DNA of 64,000 nucleotides from Bretschneidera sinensis (Eukaryota; Streptophyta; Magnoliopsida; Brassicales; Akaniaceae), in contig CM043700.1 of the NCBI GenBank assembly GCA_023935145.1, positions 144,469,328 through 144,533,327 on the forward strand. Direction: 5' to 3'. The notes under the pieces were generated by a model. It was not told the origin of the DNA and ran no database searches. It was given only the letters and a program-made list of their open reading frames with translations. The translations under genes and the position numbers were made by a program. Shown in pieces: positions 1 through 11,169 of this stretch. The first letter of the stretch is position 1, and every line of letters starts with the position of its first letter.

Positions 1-658
1 CTTCTTCCTTCAGATGTCACTTTCAAAGCTTGTTCCTCACTATTACATCTCTAAAACTTCTGTTCATGCACTATTAATAAGCTTTGTAACTCATCAACAA
101 TAAGAGCATCAATGTCCTTTGACTCCTCAATAGAACATACAATATAGTTGAACTTCTAAGTTAAAGAGTGTAGAATTTTCTCCACCACTTTAACATCCTG
201 TATATCTTCTCCATAAATTTGCATCTTGTTGGCCACTGTCATGACCCTAGAGAAGTACTCTGTCACTTTTTCACCGGACCTCATCTCAAGAGTTTCAAAT
301 TCTCTTCAAAGAGCTTGAAGATGAGATCTCTTGACCCTTGCATTTCCTTCGAATTTTTTCTTCATGGCGTCCCATATATCTTTGGCAGTATCCTTCTTGA
401 GATGGAGTCAAGAACGGTCCGGTCGATCGCCTGGAAGAGATAGTTCTTTACTTTCAAGTCTTTCAGCTTCATCTCATCATTCTTCTTTCGCTGTGCATCT
501 GTCTGCACCGATTCACTTGTTGGCTCAATATAGCCAGGCTCCACCAGCCCCCAAAATTCCTTAGATCATAAAAAATTTTCCATCAGCATGCTCCAATAGT
601 CATAGTGACCATCAAAGCGAGGAATGGCTGGCTGTATAAAACTCTCTTCTGTAGTCAT
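1..658 (-). pseudogene. Broken Ty1-copia gag (UBN2-type), 5' part of an element that leaves the left edge
   Basis: Read on the minus strand from an ATG at 658, the translation looks like the N-terminal Gag region of plant copia elements (UBN2 type), with runs such as IPRFDGHYDYWSMLM and LKDLKVKNYLFQAIDR. Gag would form the particle that packages element RNA. The frame is not intact: a TGA lies at 566-568, where a C-to-T change is the simplest cause. The frame is then lost near 364, and further stops follow towards position 1. The leader, primer-binding site and LTR of the same element lie just upstream (718-1110), so this is the start of one minus-strand element whose pol lies outside the window. 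The family assignment rests on recognising the Gag sequence, not on a search. Confidence 0.75.
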
Positions 659-717
659 CTTATGTGCTGCTGCAAGAACTTCAAAGACTACTGCTTTGAT
701 TTGTCAGGCCCAGTGCT

Positions 718-730
718 GGCTCTGATGCCA
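718..730 (-). other. Primer-binding site of the minus-strand copia element
   Basis: The minus strand reads TGGCATCAGAGCC two bases after the LTR end. It is complementary at 12 of 13 positions to the 3' end (with CCA) of initiator tRNA-Met, such as the gene at 62200. This is the standard copia primer site. Confidence 0.8.
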
Positions 731-732
731 TT

Positions 733-1110
733 TGTCATGGGCTGCCAGCTTAAGTCACCAACCGTGCGGCCTTAGGCTCGAAAACACCTTCGTGGAATTC
801 CTAAGTCAACCTTCCTCTTTGTCACAAGGTCATTTTATCAACATTACACTCAGCCTGTGCGGCGCCCCGCCTCTACGAGGATAGCCATCAATATACCGGT
901 ACTAATTCTCAAGACCAACTGGTTTCGCCCTGCCTTGGGCTCATTAGGGAAGCGGCTCCAGCCCCCGACCAGTTTATGCAGGATGGCCTAATCCCTTTCG
1001 CACTCTTGTGAGCTCCCGTATTGCTACTCTCCTTCGCAATAGGACTCCCTGTACCCATTGTGCCCCGGAAGCCGTTCCCTCCAGTCAATCTCGATTTTAG
1101 GGGCGTAACA
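733..1110 (-). mobile_element. LTR of the minus-strand copia element (copy A, 378 bp)
   Basis: On the minus strand it begins TGTTACGCCCCTAAAAT and ends CCCATGACA, so it has TG..CA ends. It is followed directly by the primer-binding site and gag leader, which makes it the 5' LTR. A copy of exactly the same length, about 90% identical by eye, lies in the opposite orientation at 1610-1987. Confidence 0.8.
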
Positions 1111-1137
1111 TAAATGAAGGAGTTTACTGCAGTTTTT

Positions 1138-1402
1138 TGTTAGAATAATGTTCTGGTCTTCAAAGAAAGTCCTAGCCTTTAGGGATATCTACTTGTATTT
1201 TGAATTGTTCCAAGTTTCTATTACCACTTGGCTTTATTTTTGCTACGTGGGCTGTTTTCTCGTTTCTGTTAAGATCGTGTATTGAATGGCTATTTAAGCC
1301 AAAGTTATTGTTAATAAAACTAAGTCATTCAATCCAGTTTGTTGTGTTCTTGTTCTTAGTTTCATTTTAGATTAAAGTTCCCAACAATATGGTATCAGAG
1401 CG
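1138..1402 (+). mobile_element. LTR of a different family (1138-1386) with its primer-binding site (1390-1402)
   Basis: The segment begins TGTTAGAATAATG and ends TTCCCAACA. It is followed after three bases by TGGTATCAGAGCG, a primer-binding site matching initiator tRNA-Met at 12 of 13 positions. It contains a possible polyadenylation signal (AATAAA near 1314). At 249 bp it is unrelated to the 378-bp LTRs around it. I see no second copy in the window, so it is a truncated element or the 5' end of a chimera. Confidence 0.65.
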
Positions 1403-1609
1403 AGCCTCATATCTTCAACTACGTGCGCGCATTTGCCGAGCATTTATGGGAGAACAAGTAGGCAGGGTATGCCCGCGCTCACGAAGCACTTGTCGAGAGA
1501 ACAAGCAGGCAGGGAGTAAGGAGTTGGATATGTGGGTCTTAGGACGAGACGAGACGTTGCCGAAGGTACGCTTGCACGAGGACGTGCAAGATTTTTAACG
1601 GGGGGAATA
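1403..1609 (+). mobile_element. Internal remnant ending in a polypurine tract
   Basis: This is G+C-richer sequence between the primer-binding site at 1390 and the LTR at 1610. It contains a partial direct repeat (GAGAACAAGTAGGCAGGG near 1450 and GAGAACAAGCAGGCAGGG near 1496). It ends in a purine run, GGGGGGAATA, immediately before the LTR, as expected for the plus-strand primer at a retrotransposon 3' end. No Gag or Pol motif is visible, so it is either a deletion derivative or a non-coding element. Confidence 0.55.
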
Positions 1610-1987
1610 TGTTACGCCCCTAAAATCAGGATTGACTGGAATGAACGAATTCCGGGGCATAATAGGTGCAGGGAGTCGTGTTGCGAAGGAGATTAGAAAT
1701 GCGGGAGCTCGCAAGAGTGCGAGAGGGATTAGGCCACCCTGCACAAATTGGTCGAGGGCTGGAGCCGCTTCCCTGATGAGCCCAAGGCAGGGCGAAACCA
1801 GTTGGTCTCGAGAATTAGTACCGGTATATTGATGGCTGTCCTCGTAGAGGCGAGGCACCGCACAGGCATAGTGTCATGCTGATAAAATGACCCTGTGACA
1901 AAGAGGAAGGCTGACTTAGGCATTCCACTGAGGTGTTTCCGAGCCTAAAGCCAGATGGTTGGTGACTTAAGCTGGCAGCTCGTGACA
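1610..1987 (+). mobile_element. LTR copy B (378 bp), 3' LTR in plus orientation
   Basis: It begins TGTTACGCCCCTAAAATC and ends GCTCGTGACA. It follows a polypurine tract and is not followed by a primer-binding site, so it reads as a 3' LTR. It matches copy A (733-1110) over its full length in reverse orientation. Confidence 0.8.
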
Positions 1988-3800
1988 TTAAACTCTTCTT
2001 TTCTATGTGTAAAAGTAGTATACTACAAGTTTTATTTTATAATTTTTACTGTAAAAGAATTGATATCACAAAATTAACGCGTCAAATAAAAAACTCCATT
2101 TAATGGTGATGTGGCACAAACAATGGTTAACACACTTAATGCAATTACTTGGTAATTTTATCTATTTTAATTCCAAGTATGATTTATACTATCTTACTCT
2201 TTTTTTTTTTTTTTTTATTTGATTAGATAGCAATATATTGTTTGTTTGGCTATTGAAGGTATTATTTCATTTGAAGATAATAATTATGATCAAATTTGGA
2301 ATATATTCTCATAAGAGGATTACCTAACGTTAATAACATCAATAACTATTTACGCTAGCAATTCTCTTTTCATCAAAATAGATGTGTAACAATTGATTAA
2401 ACTCGTGATCACATTAAAAAAAAACACTTAAATGTTTTATTTGATAAATAAAATAATTAAAAACATAATAAGTCTTAAAAGTTAATAAGGTAGATTATGT
2501 TCTTGAAAAATAGTCACATATTTTTTCGATTTAGTTTATCATAATTTTGAGTTTTAAAACACACTCATCACACATCAATCAGTGATATAATGAGTTTTAA
2601 AGCACATTCATCACATATCAACTAGTGATATAATGGGTGCCAACTAGCTAAGTTGGTAAAATTACTTGTCATTTCATAAAAAATCAGGATATCAAGCATC
2701 ACTCATAACAAAGATGAGAGGGAAAGATCTACCTCTCCTTATGTAGTCTATAAGCTCAATGGATCTTCTTGAAAAAAATAAAAACAATAAATGTTAGGTT
2801 AAAATACATGTGTAACATGTGATTTGATTAATTTCCATAACAAAATTTGAGTTTTTTATTTATTTGTATTTTGTACATAACAAGGCACGTGGTTTGCACT
2901 ATTAGCATAAAGCGAGCTTCCGTTAACTCCATTGTTTATATGTACCCTTATGAACATGAGATTAACCCATTTTGATGCCCAATAAAATCTATAAACAATT
3001 TAGAGATCATCCAACAAATTTTTAAGAATTTTTCAGTTGCATTTATTTATTTTATTTTTTGGTTTTTCAATCTTTAATAGTAAAGAAAAAGAAAATTATT
3101 TTCAGTTCTTAAAAAAATTATTATATTTTTTGACAAGTTAAATCACAGTTATCTTTGCATGTGTACAAAAAATCATAATTGCATTCTTTATGTTATTAAG
3201 TTTTTAAGACAATCGTTTATAAATAATACTTAAACTTATGTTTACATTGCAACTAATTGAAACCAAGTGTTAAGTTATGTACCGAAAAAAATTAAGAATT
3301 TGTTATAAAAATGGGTTAAACTATAGGATTATTCATGTATTATAACTTAAATGTTAAAAAATATATTTTTTTATTATTAAATGTGTTGTCAACCAAAGAT
3401 GGAAAAACCTACCAAAAATGGAAAAAGTAATTTGCTTAGACTTTGTTGCTTATTCGTATGGACAATCATGAATAGAATAAAACTTGAAAGAAAAATTAGT
3501 CAACCATGGATATGAATCATGATGATAATTTATAGGATATAATACATTTATATATAATTTTTAAAAAAAATTGTCTTTTCTTTATATATATAAAAAAAAA
3601 TTATTAACAATGAGATGAATTATCATCATTTTATAAAAATTTAGTGTTACAGTTATAATTACTACCATGAATTTATCATTTTACAAAAACTTAATGTCAA
3701 AGTTATAATTATTACCATTGGAACTAATCCATCGTTATTGGAATGAGAAATTGCCTTCAGGTTGATTGGAGGACGACGTGGAAAAAAGTTATTGGATTTT
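1988..3800. other. Gene-free A+T-rich stretch
   Basis: There is no coding signal. The stretch at 2636-2770 has a tRNA-like start (AGCTAAGTTGGTAAAATTA) and could be an old SINE or retroposon, but this is weak. Around 2780-2960 the sequence resembles an unclassified dispersed repeat. Confidence 0.4.
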
Positions 3801-3865
3801 CTAACCGTAGATTCTACCTAACATAACGAAAGTAAGCACCCTCCAGAAAAACAGAGCGCTAACGC

Positions 3866-3874
3866 AAACCCTAG
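3866..3874 (+). promoter_or_regulatory. Telo-box in the 5' leader of PDV1
   Basis: AAACCCTAG lies about 45 bases before the PDV1 start codon. Telo-boxes are common near transcription starts of plant housekeeping and growth genes. The role here is inferred from position only. Confidence 0.45.
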
Positions 3875-3918
3875 AAAACATTTCCCCCCAAAAATTTTGC
3901 CGTTCCTTTTCCGTACTC

Positions 3919-6900
3919 ATGAAATGGGATATGAATATCGAAGAAATAGAAGCTGTTATAGAGAAAATATGGGACTTGCACGACAAGCTAAGCGACGCTA
4001 TTCACTCGATTTCGCGAACTCACTTCCTGAACTCCATCAAAAGGAAATCCGAGAAGAGGAAGCTGTACGGTGATTCCGGTGACGATAAACGGGCTGGGTT
4101 CGTGTTCGTTAAGGACTTCCGGGTCGAAGATGGTGACTCCGCTGTTCAAGAGGCCAAGAGTCTCAATGTGATTAGGACTGCTCTCGAGAACCTTGAAGAT
4201 CAGCTCGAATTTTTCCATGTAAGTCGATATTTTATATATTTACAATTTTGTGTGTGTATGTTTTCCGCGGTGTGCTGATCAGTGAGTAGAATAAAAATAG
4301 TTGAATAAATACTTTGATGAATTTATTTCAGTGGAAGTGCGTTTCCTAGGTTTGTTTCTAGTTCTGTACTGTTGTTTGGCGTGTTCTCGTTGGTTACCGA
4401 GAAATTGAAAAGAAAAGTAAGGTCGAGTTATTTCAGACAAATTGGTTTACCGAGGCTTCTTTCTAATTTGGGATGTTTTGACTTTTGATTATGTTCTGGT
4501 TTAGTATGCGTGTTCTTGCTGGTTCAGTATGCGAAAATATTGAGAGGCTCTGGCTGGGGGAGAGCCAAGAATTTTTACTTGGGAGCGTGAAATATTATAG
4601 TTTCCTGACAGATTTTTTTAGGGTAGGTTATAAAAAATGATTATATGATAATCTAAATATTTTCATTACATAAAAAAAAAAAAAATGTTACAACTTATAT
4701 AATATGAAGTTAATTGGCTATTATGAGTATAAAATATATTACAAGATTTATGGTTGCAAATCAAACGTTTCCCCAAACTACTGCAGAATATGAATCATTC
4801 TTGATTTGATCCCAAGCTTGATTTTATTGAAGTTTTGGTTGCCCAATTGAACGCAATAAATAAGCATTTGTTTGAAAGTACCTCATTAACTTTAACTTGG
4901 ATAGACTAGTAAGGTCCATTTTGTTCATCATAGTAATACTGAGCACTATCATAACATAATTAAAGAGGACCAAGGAAAGGGGGGGCAAACCTTGTAAATA
5001 TATCCTTAATGGGCCAAGTATACATATGGGGTTAAGGAACTTTTGCTAGCTTTGGGGTGGCCATGGACCACCCAAGCTACAATACAGCTCCGCCCTTAGG
5101 CTCTGGGTCGATTGGATCGCAGTTGTATTAGGCAAAGATGAGTGGTGTTTCTTAGGTCCTAATTTATGGAACTTTTGGAACACTAGATTCTGGAAACCGA
5201 ACTGTTTGGTTAGGTAGTTGTTGATGATACGGAGGAATTAAACAATAATAAACTTCAAGGCTATTACTTTGTTTGGTTTGTGAAATACTCCAGAGCTGTC
5301 AGTTCTTCCAAGCCTTAATGTGATGCATTATTTCATATTGCTTGATGGCGTTATTTTGACAAATTAAAGATGCGTTTAATTGTGGAAAATGTTTTTCATT
5401 TTCTATCTCCATTTTCCTTAACACTTTCCTCAACAATTGTATATTCTTCACATAATTTGGAAAACAACACTTTTTTGTTTTTTATCTTTTTAACATAATA
5501 TTGGAAAAGATGGAAAAAAAAGCTTTCTAAATTATGTTGAAAAGATTGGATAACAAAAAAGTGTTATTTTTTTCCAAATTATGTTAATAATATGTAAATT
5601 GTTGAGTAAAGTGTTAAAGGAAAATCGAGATAGAAAATGGAAAAACATTTTCCATAACTAAACACACCCTAAGTTTTAATCATTGTTAATTGATTTTTTT
5701 TATCATTTCCCTCACTTTGTGCTACTCATTATCACATTTGTGTTTATTTTGTCAAATACTTTGGAGTTTTTAGTGTTATTTTCGTTTGCTTCAAACTTAG
5801 CCTGTGAATGTTTAGAGAATAGCTGTTAAATTTGTAATTATTGTAGGATCTAGGAGATGCATGATGGAGCATGACTACAATTGGAGAAAGCAAATGTTTT
5901 GTGAAGCATAAATGGAAGTTCTAAATCTGAGCCTTGGCTGTTGGGAACAGGCTTTTTGTTTTGTTTGGTTGATTTCTTTTGGGGTCACTTGTGTCATGAA
6001 TAATTGAGAAATGATATTAGCTAAAATGAAGTTGTTGTTATGCTTGAAGGGAGATTGGAGGAGAATTAGGCTGATGACATAAGGCAACTAAAGAAGACAT
6101 TGTAAAGGTTTGCATCAAGGAAAAGTTAAGACTTACGAATGAGTAGAATTGTTAACTTAATTTGAGTTTCTTAAGTATTTGAATCATGGGATATGGTTTT
6201 AAGTGTTTTCCCTTTGTTTTATTTATTTACTCACTTATTATTCATTAATTCATTTTTGTTTTGGGGGTGTGGTCTGTTGACTTCCTTCCAGGTGCCAATT
6301 ATAATGCTCTTTTAAAATAATTTAATGTGGTATTGTGCTATTGGTGGTGTTTATGTTTAGAGAACTTGTATGCAAGATTTCAAGATTGTACCGTTCCATC
6401 CAACAAAATAACACGTGGAGCCATTTGTCTTTTTGTTCTGTTTTACAGTCCGTACAAATACAGCAGCGAGCTGAGAGAGATGCTGCAATCGCACGATTAG
6501 AACAAAGCCGGATTGTTCTTGCAATGAGATTGGCTGAGCACCATGGTAAGAAGTACAAAGTCATTGAAGAAGCTCTAGCTTTTGTAGGAGATGTACATGA
6601 TGCAGGAGACTTTGTTTCTGCTGAAAACCTTTATGGTTCACCATTAAGTCCATCTGGTGGGAAGTTTGATTCACACGAGGGGAAAAGGTCTAATATACTG
6701 ATCAATTTTCTCATTTCAAGTTTCAATTTTGCAAAGAAATCCCTGAAATTGGATCATATGGGTGGGATACTAGGCAATGCTGCTTTGGTTGCAATTAGCA
6801 TGATTACAATGCTGCATCTGCATCAGGTATCTTATAAGGAACATCCACAGGAGCGAGAAGACAGCGTCTACAATAACAGAAATTTGAGAAAGCCTTCTCA

Positions 6901-6964
6901 ACAGGAGGCATCTTCATCTAGTGCTCGTATGAGCCACTTGGATGTATTAATGGCCCGAGGTTAA
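3919..6964 (+). CDS. PDV1: PLASTID DIVISION1 (PDV1), two exons: 3919-4218 and 6449-6964
   Basis: The spliced product is 271 aa (Arabidopsis PDV1 is 272). PDV1 is an outer-envelope protein of the chloroplast that recruits the dynamin-related protein ARC5/DRP5B to the division site and contacts the inner-envelope protein PARC6. Visible features: the N-terminal family sequence IEEIEAVIEKIWDLHDKLSD; a coiled-coil stretch around residues 88-130 (SLNVIRTALENLEDQLEFFH, then LEQSRIVLAMRLAEHHGKKY); one membrane segment at about 206-225; and the conserved C-terminus SHLDVLMARG with the terminal glycine known to matter in Arabidopsis. Exon 1 ends CAT/gtaagt and exon 2 follows ttttacag, both phase 0, joining LEFFH to SVQIQQ. 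An ATG at 3931 is an alternative start. The 2230-base intron carries transposon remnants (see separate entries). Confidence 0.95.
4541..5098. mobile_element. Possible non-autonomous transposon with GGCTC..GCTCCGCCC ends inside PDV1 intron
   Basis: The left part reads GGGGGAGAGCCAAGAATTTT and the right end reads CAATACAGCTCCGCCC. Sequences ending in GGGCGGAGCC or GGCTCCGCCC are frequent repeat ends in eudicot genomes. A similar end (GCTCCGCCC) occurs at about 29795. Boundaries are approximate and no target duplication was identified. Confidence 0.35.
5369..5670. mobile_element. Foldback MITE in PDV1 intron
   Basis: The segment is one long imperfect inverted repeat. The left arm begins GATGCGTTTAATTGTGGAAA. 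The right arm ends TTTCCATAACTAAACACACC, whose reverse complement matches the left arm. The pairing continues inward for roughly 140 bases per arm. There is no coding capacity. The structure fits a non-autonomous DNA transposon with long terminal inverted repeats. Confidence 0.7.
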
Positions 6965-7740
6965 GGTTCAAAGTTGCAACTCTTTAGCGGTTAGTAAAGT
7001 GATGGGAAACTATCCTGTATTTTCCAATTCAAAGAAGTTTTGTTATCTTTAATTTCATCCCTCAAAAGTTTGGAGATTTTTGCAAGAGAGTAGCAAGATC
7101 CACTGGCTTAGTGGAAAAATAGAACATATAGAAAAAGTATGACCCACTGGCAGTTTTAGACTGTCATAGCTGTTGGAAGTTGGGACGGTGTTGAGGATCT
7201 GATAGTCCTGGTTGTTGGAATGGGTGTTGGCGCAATGTTGGAATGGGTGTTGAGGAACTGATAGTCCTGGTCGCTGGTATTTTGCTAGTGAGGTGCCGAT
7301 GGTTCTAGATTGCAGTTTGTTGTTATTTTTCCCTTTGCCGTTTGAAATTTCAGTGTATATCCCAACTTTTAACGAGCGCATCTGTATGTGATTCCATCTT
7401 TTATTACTGCTTCCCCTTTCCTTCAATGTCCTGTCAAGATATCTTGGATATAGGTCTTTGTGATTGCCATATTTTCCCTCTCATCACTAATGTGTTGTAT
7501 TTTTTTTCCAGCCCATTACAAACGGAGCTAGAGATTTGTATTACTATTTAGGGAGCCTTGTTAAAAGGTTGCCATAGGAAAGTGTAGGTGCAGTGCTCTG
7601 CTAGATACTGTTGGAAATATTGCGAGTTTTGTTTGTGTTTTGCAAATAAACGTCGAAGATTTGTTTATCAATATGAAAAAATGGTGTCAAATAACTTTTT
7701 CTACCTTGAAACCCCTTGCCTTTCCCTCTTTTCTTAAAGA
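6965..7740. other. PDV1 3' flank without a further gene
   Basis: The first part is presumably PDV1 3' UTR. Around 7190-7275 the phrase GATAGTCCTGGT occurs twice about 70 bases apart, each preceded by TTGAGGA, a small internal duplication. No other feature was seen. Confidence 0.4.
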
Positions 7741-8116
7741 CTATGTTTAGTAGGAGAGAAATGTAAAAGAAAAGAAAAGCTAAAATGAAAGGAAATGGCT
7801 CCAATCCTTATTTAGTAGATTGGAAAAATGAGAGAATAAAATATAATAGCATTATTTTAGTCATTATATCTTTAATAACGTTAATGAGTATTAGTGTGAG
7901 AGGTTAGATAAAGATTAATTGGTAAAGTGATAATTTTGTTTATTTTCTCTTATATTTTTAACTCTTCAATTCTTTTATTTTTAAAGGATTATGATTTGTA
8001 TATTACATTTATTATTTTAGTTTTCTTTTCTCTCACTTTTCTCTCTTGCTAAATAAGAGAGAAATTTATTCCACGCAATTTTTTTTTATCTCATTTTTCT
8101 CTTTTACTAAACACAC
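7741..8116. mobile_element. MITE-like foldback element 1
   Basis: It starts CTATGTTTAGTAGGAGAGAA and ends TTCTCTTTTACTAAACACAC, which are inverted relative to each other (TGTTTAGTA..GAGA). Purine-rich sequence on the left faces pyrimidine-rich sequence on the right. It is non-coding. Confidence 0.6.
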
Positions 8117-8223
8117 TTTAAAGGAGAAAACAAATTGGTTTTTTGTCATCTTCTCTGCTCTTATTTGATTTGCAAGCTCCTTGTTCCCATAGCGATGTTT
8201 GGGTTTAGTTTAAAACCAATTTT

Positions 8224-8378
8224 AAGTTGGAGTTTATTTTATTTTTTTTTTAAATTTACCAAAAAGCTTAGTCAAATTGATCCAAATCTTATAAAATTTC
8301 ATTAAATAATAGGTGTTTTGATTTGATTTGATTAAATTTTTGGTAAATTTTAAAAAATAAACTCCAATTTAAAAACCT
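8224..8378. mobile_element. Foldback element 2
   Basis: The left arm (GTTGGAGTTTATTTTATT, then AAATTTACCAAAAAGCTTAG) is the reverse complement of the right arm (ATTAAATTTTTGGTAAATTT, then AATAAACTCCAATTTAAA). It lies about 100 bases from element 1. It is a short hairpin-type remnant with no coding capacity. Confidence 0.55.
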
Positions 8379-8593
8379 TATTTGGGTGCTATTTAAGTAA
8401 GTTTAAATCAATCAAACTTTAATCAGTCACTTATTTTGTCTTTTACTACCACATGAAGAATCACATATTTTACCTTTCAGCTTTTCAAATAATCACAAAC
8501 ATTTATTACCCCATATAAGTATCTATGACCTTTTTGGTCATTTGACTATCAAAAATGTTTAAGCACGTTACATAAACAACTAAATCTACTTTA

Positions 8594-8956
8594 GGCTATG
8601 TTTGTATATAATTTATTTGGAGATTAAATTAAACTTTCTTAAAGTGAATTGAACATTTAAGTGGATTTAATTGTTTGGGTAACGTGATTAAATAGGGTTT
8701 TTAGTTGTGAAAAGACCAGTTAGGTCATACTTCTTAATAAAGATAAGGATGAGTTATAAAAATATATTGTAATTATTTGAAAACCTGAAGGGTAAATGAG
8801 TATTTTTTTCATGTAACACTAAAGGACAAATTAAATGATTGATTAAAATTGAACTGATTTAATCTCCAAATAAATCATACCGAAACGTCGCTTGAATTTT
8901 CAATCCACTTTAAATAAATTTGCTTAAATCTTTATTTAATCTCAATACAAACTATG
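8594..8956. mobile_element. MITE-like foldback element 3
   Basis: It begins GGCTATGTTTGTA and ends TACAAACTATG, an inverted match of the termini. Inside, TTTATTTGGAGATTAAAT near the left end is inverted as ATTTAATCTCCAAATAAA near 8852-8874, and AAGTGGATTT is inverted as TCCACTTTAA further right. It is non-coding. Confidence 0.6.
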
Positions 8957-10680
8957 TCAAAGTTGAGAAATGCAGAACAGAAATTTTGATGAGTTCTTGA
9001 ATGTTTTCAAACATGACTTCCTTGTCAATTGCCGAGTAGGACATCATTTGGACAATCTATTAGTAGGGAAATATCTAGTGTTGTTATGTCTTTTATGAAA
9101 TCTTTTAAAAAAATAATATATTTAACGGCAATTTTGGTTACATAAATAATTAATTGAGTTATATTTGATGGTAACACCACTGAATTCATTTTTACTGTTA
9201 GAAAGAAAAACGATGGAGTACGAATTTGAAGTCAAAAAATAATTTTGGTACGTAAATGGTAGCTCTTAAAACTGGCCCATTTTACTGTTGAAATTAAATG
9301 GCAGCTCATTCCAACGTAAGCTTGTCCACCGTACCATTGTAATAATGATCATGATTTATGAGCCACCACCCATGTCTGGAGCCTCCGCAGGCCCTCAATT
9401 ACATAACAGTAGAACACCCATTTGGGCCAACTTCACTAGACCTTTAAACAACTTGACCTCCTCTAACTTCATGCATGATTATGCTTTTCCACAGGCCACT
9501 ACTGCTTCCTTTTCCTCCTCAATTTGAACGCGATGAAAACTGAAAGTATCAAACCCATGTGAAGTGCTTTTCCATTCTTTTCAATAGGTAGGGCTTTTGC
9601 TTCACATAAGGAACGCATTAACGTCTTCAACCTCTGACTCTGTCGATCAAATCCAATGTAAAATCACATTCAACAATTCCAGCTCTTACGTACCAATTAA
9701 GTCACATTTGATGGCACTCTTAGCCTTTGGGGTTTTGTTCTGTTTAGGCTCTCTTTTACTTTGCTTTAAACTGTTAATTTAGAGGCCAAAGCCAGAAAGA
9801 TGAAGTTTGAACACATAATTAGCCTAATAATTTGCAGCTGTGCGTAAACACTTATCTTTGACTTCTCATTGGATGCATCATGCATGACTCAAGCACCATT
9901 CGAGAAAAAAAAAACACATAACAAAATCACTTTTAGTTTACGAGGAGGCAAGAAGAAAACATCTTTTTGCGTTCGTGTCCAACTTTTCTTTCTCTAGCTT
10001 TTGTGATCTTTGTGTAATCCCTAGTAGGGACATGCCATCTACCGTTTTCGGTGTTAAATTTTCAACCCAGTTGAGAGTCATTTTGTCAACTCAGGAAAGA
10101 AAATTGGAAATTTCTAACACTTCAATTATATTCTTCAATTTCCGCGTCTTAGTCAACCATTATTTTATCCCTATTTGCTTGATAGTTCATATGAATGACT
10201 TTTTCAATTTCAATTGAGAGTAATTATTTATTAGTAATTATAAAAAAAAAATAATAACTGAATAAAAATAATTAATAAATAAAATATTTTAATATTTAAT
10301 TATTATTCTACTTCTCAGTAGTTATCATTAAATTTTTATGTTTCTGTGATAACTTCTATTTCTATAAGACCGTTTCCATGGTAACTCTTATTTTTATATA
10401 ACCGTTTATATGGAATCAAAATTTTATATAAATTATGTTATGATAAAAAAAATAAATAAATAAATAAAAATTCATAAATTTATTGTAATTAGTTCGAATC
10501 GATTTACGTTCATAAAATTATTTAAGTTTCACAATAAAAAAGAAAAAAAAATTGACAACTTTAATATTTCTCTCAAACTCTAATATCTGATATCACAACA
10601 CTAATCTTACATTTAATTGGCTTGCAATTATTGAAAAATCACTTTTAAGCGGTAATCAAATCTAAAGATCTTCATATTTT
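8957..10680. other. Gene-free stretch
   Basis: Only short, unconvincing open frames are present. I see no domain, RNA gene or clear repeat boundary. Confidence 0.4.
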
Positions 10681-11110
10681 CTCCCATCCGCCTTCTTGTC
10701 GGTAGGTTAAAAGAAGAACTTTGTGGGCCCTATCTAGTTTCTCTCCCTTCACCGATTTTTTTTTTCCCCACGTTCTCTCCACTTTTCAACAGACACCTTA
10801 TAATATTATAAATAAGCACCATCAGGTATCATGTAATAGTCCACGTGTCCCATGAATAGGATTTCTGACGCCGCTTCACGTGACCTAATTACCTTCTGGC
10901 TGTTTTCACATATTTCAAATATTTGGGCTGTAATTTTCTTTGTGGGTCAGGGCCCACAATAAAGTCCAAAACCTAGAAGTCTAACTTCTAACATGGGCAT
11001 GGGCTGTAGCAAACCAGAAAATTGATTTTGTGGGTCCCCAAGTTAGAGAATGGACGGCTGTCGTACCAGATACGTGGCTGTAAAAGTCCATCATTTGATT
11101 CGTCAACCTT
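10681..11110. promoter_or_regulatory. G+C-richer promoter-like island with no adjoining gene
   Basis: Set in very A+T-rich DNA, this stretch has ACGTG-core motifs (CCACGTGTCC at about 10842, TTCACGTGAC at about 10876, ATACGTGGC at about 11070). It also has several GGGCCC and TGGGCC type motifs (GTGGGCCC near 10724, AGGGCCCACA near 10950). Such clusters are typical of plant promoters, but neither flank carries a recognisable coding region. It may be the promoter of a non-coding transcript or of a lost gene. Confidence 0.35.
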
Positions 11111-11169
11111 TCATTTCTTCATTGATCTAAAATTTTATTAGCAAGTTTAAGTAACAATTTTTTTTTTAT

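Noticed and set aside
1632..1858. Frames on both strands inside the LTR at 1610-1987
   Set aside because: The same frames recur in the inverted LTR copy; LTR sequence is G+C-richer and open by chance.
9288..9527. 79-residue frame upstream of a possible small gene
   Set aside because: Composition is mixed but there is no family match, no conserved start context and no downstream exon. Treated as chance.
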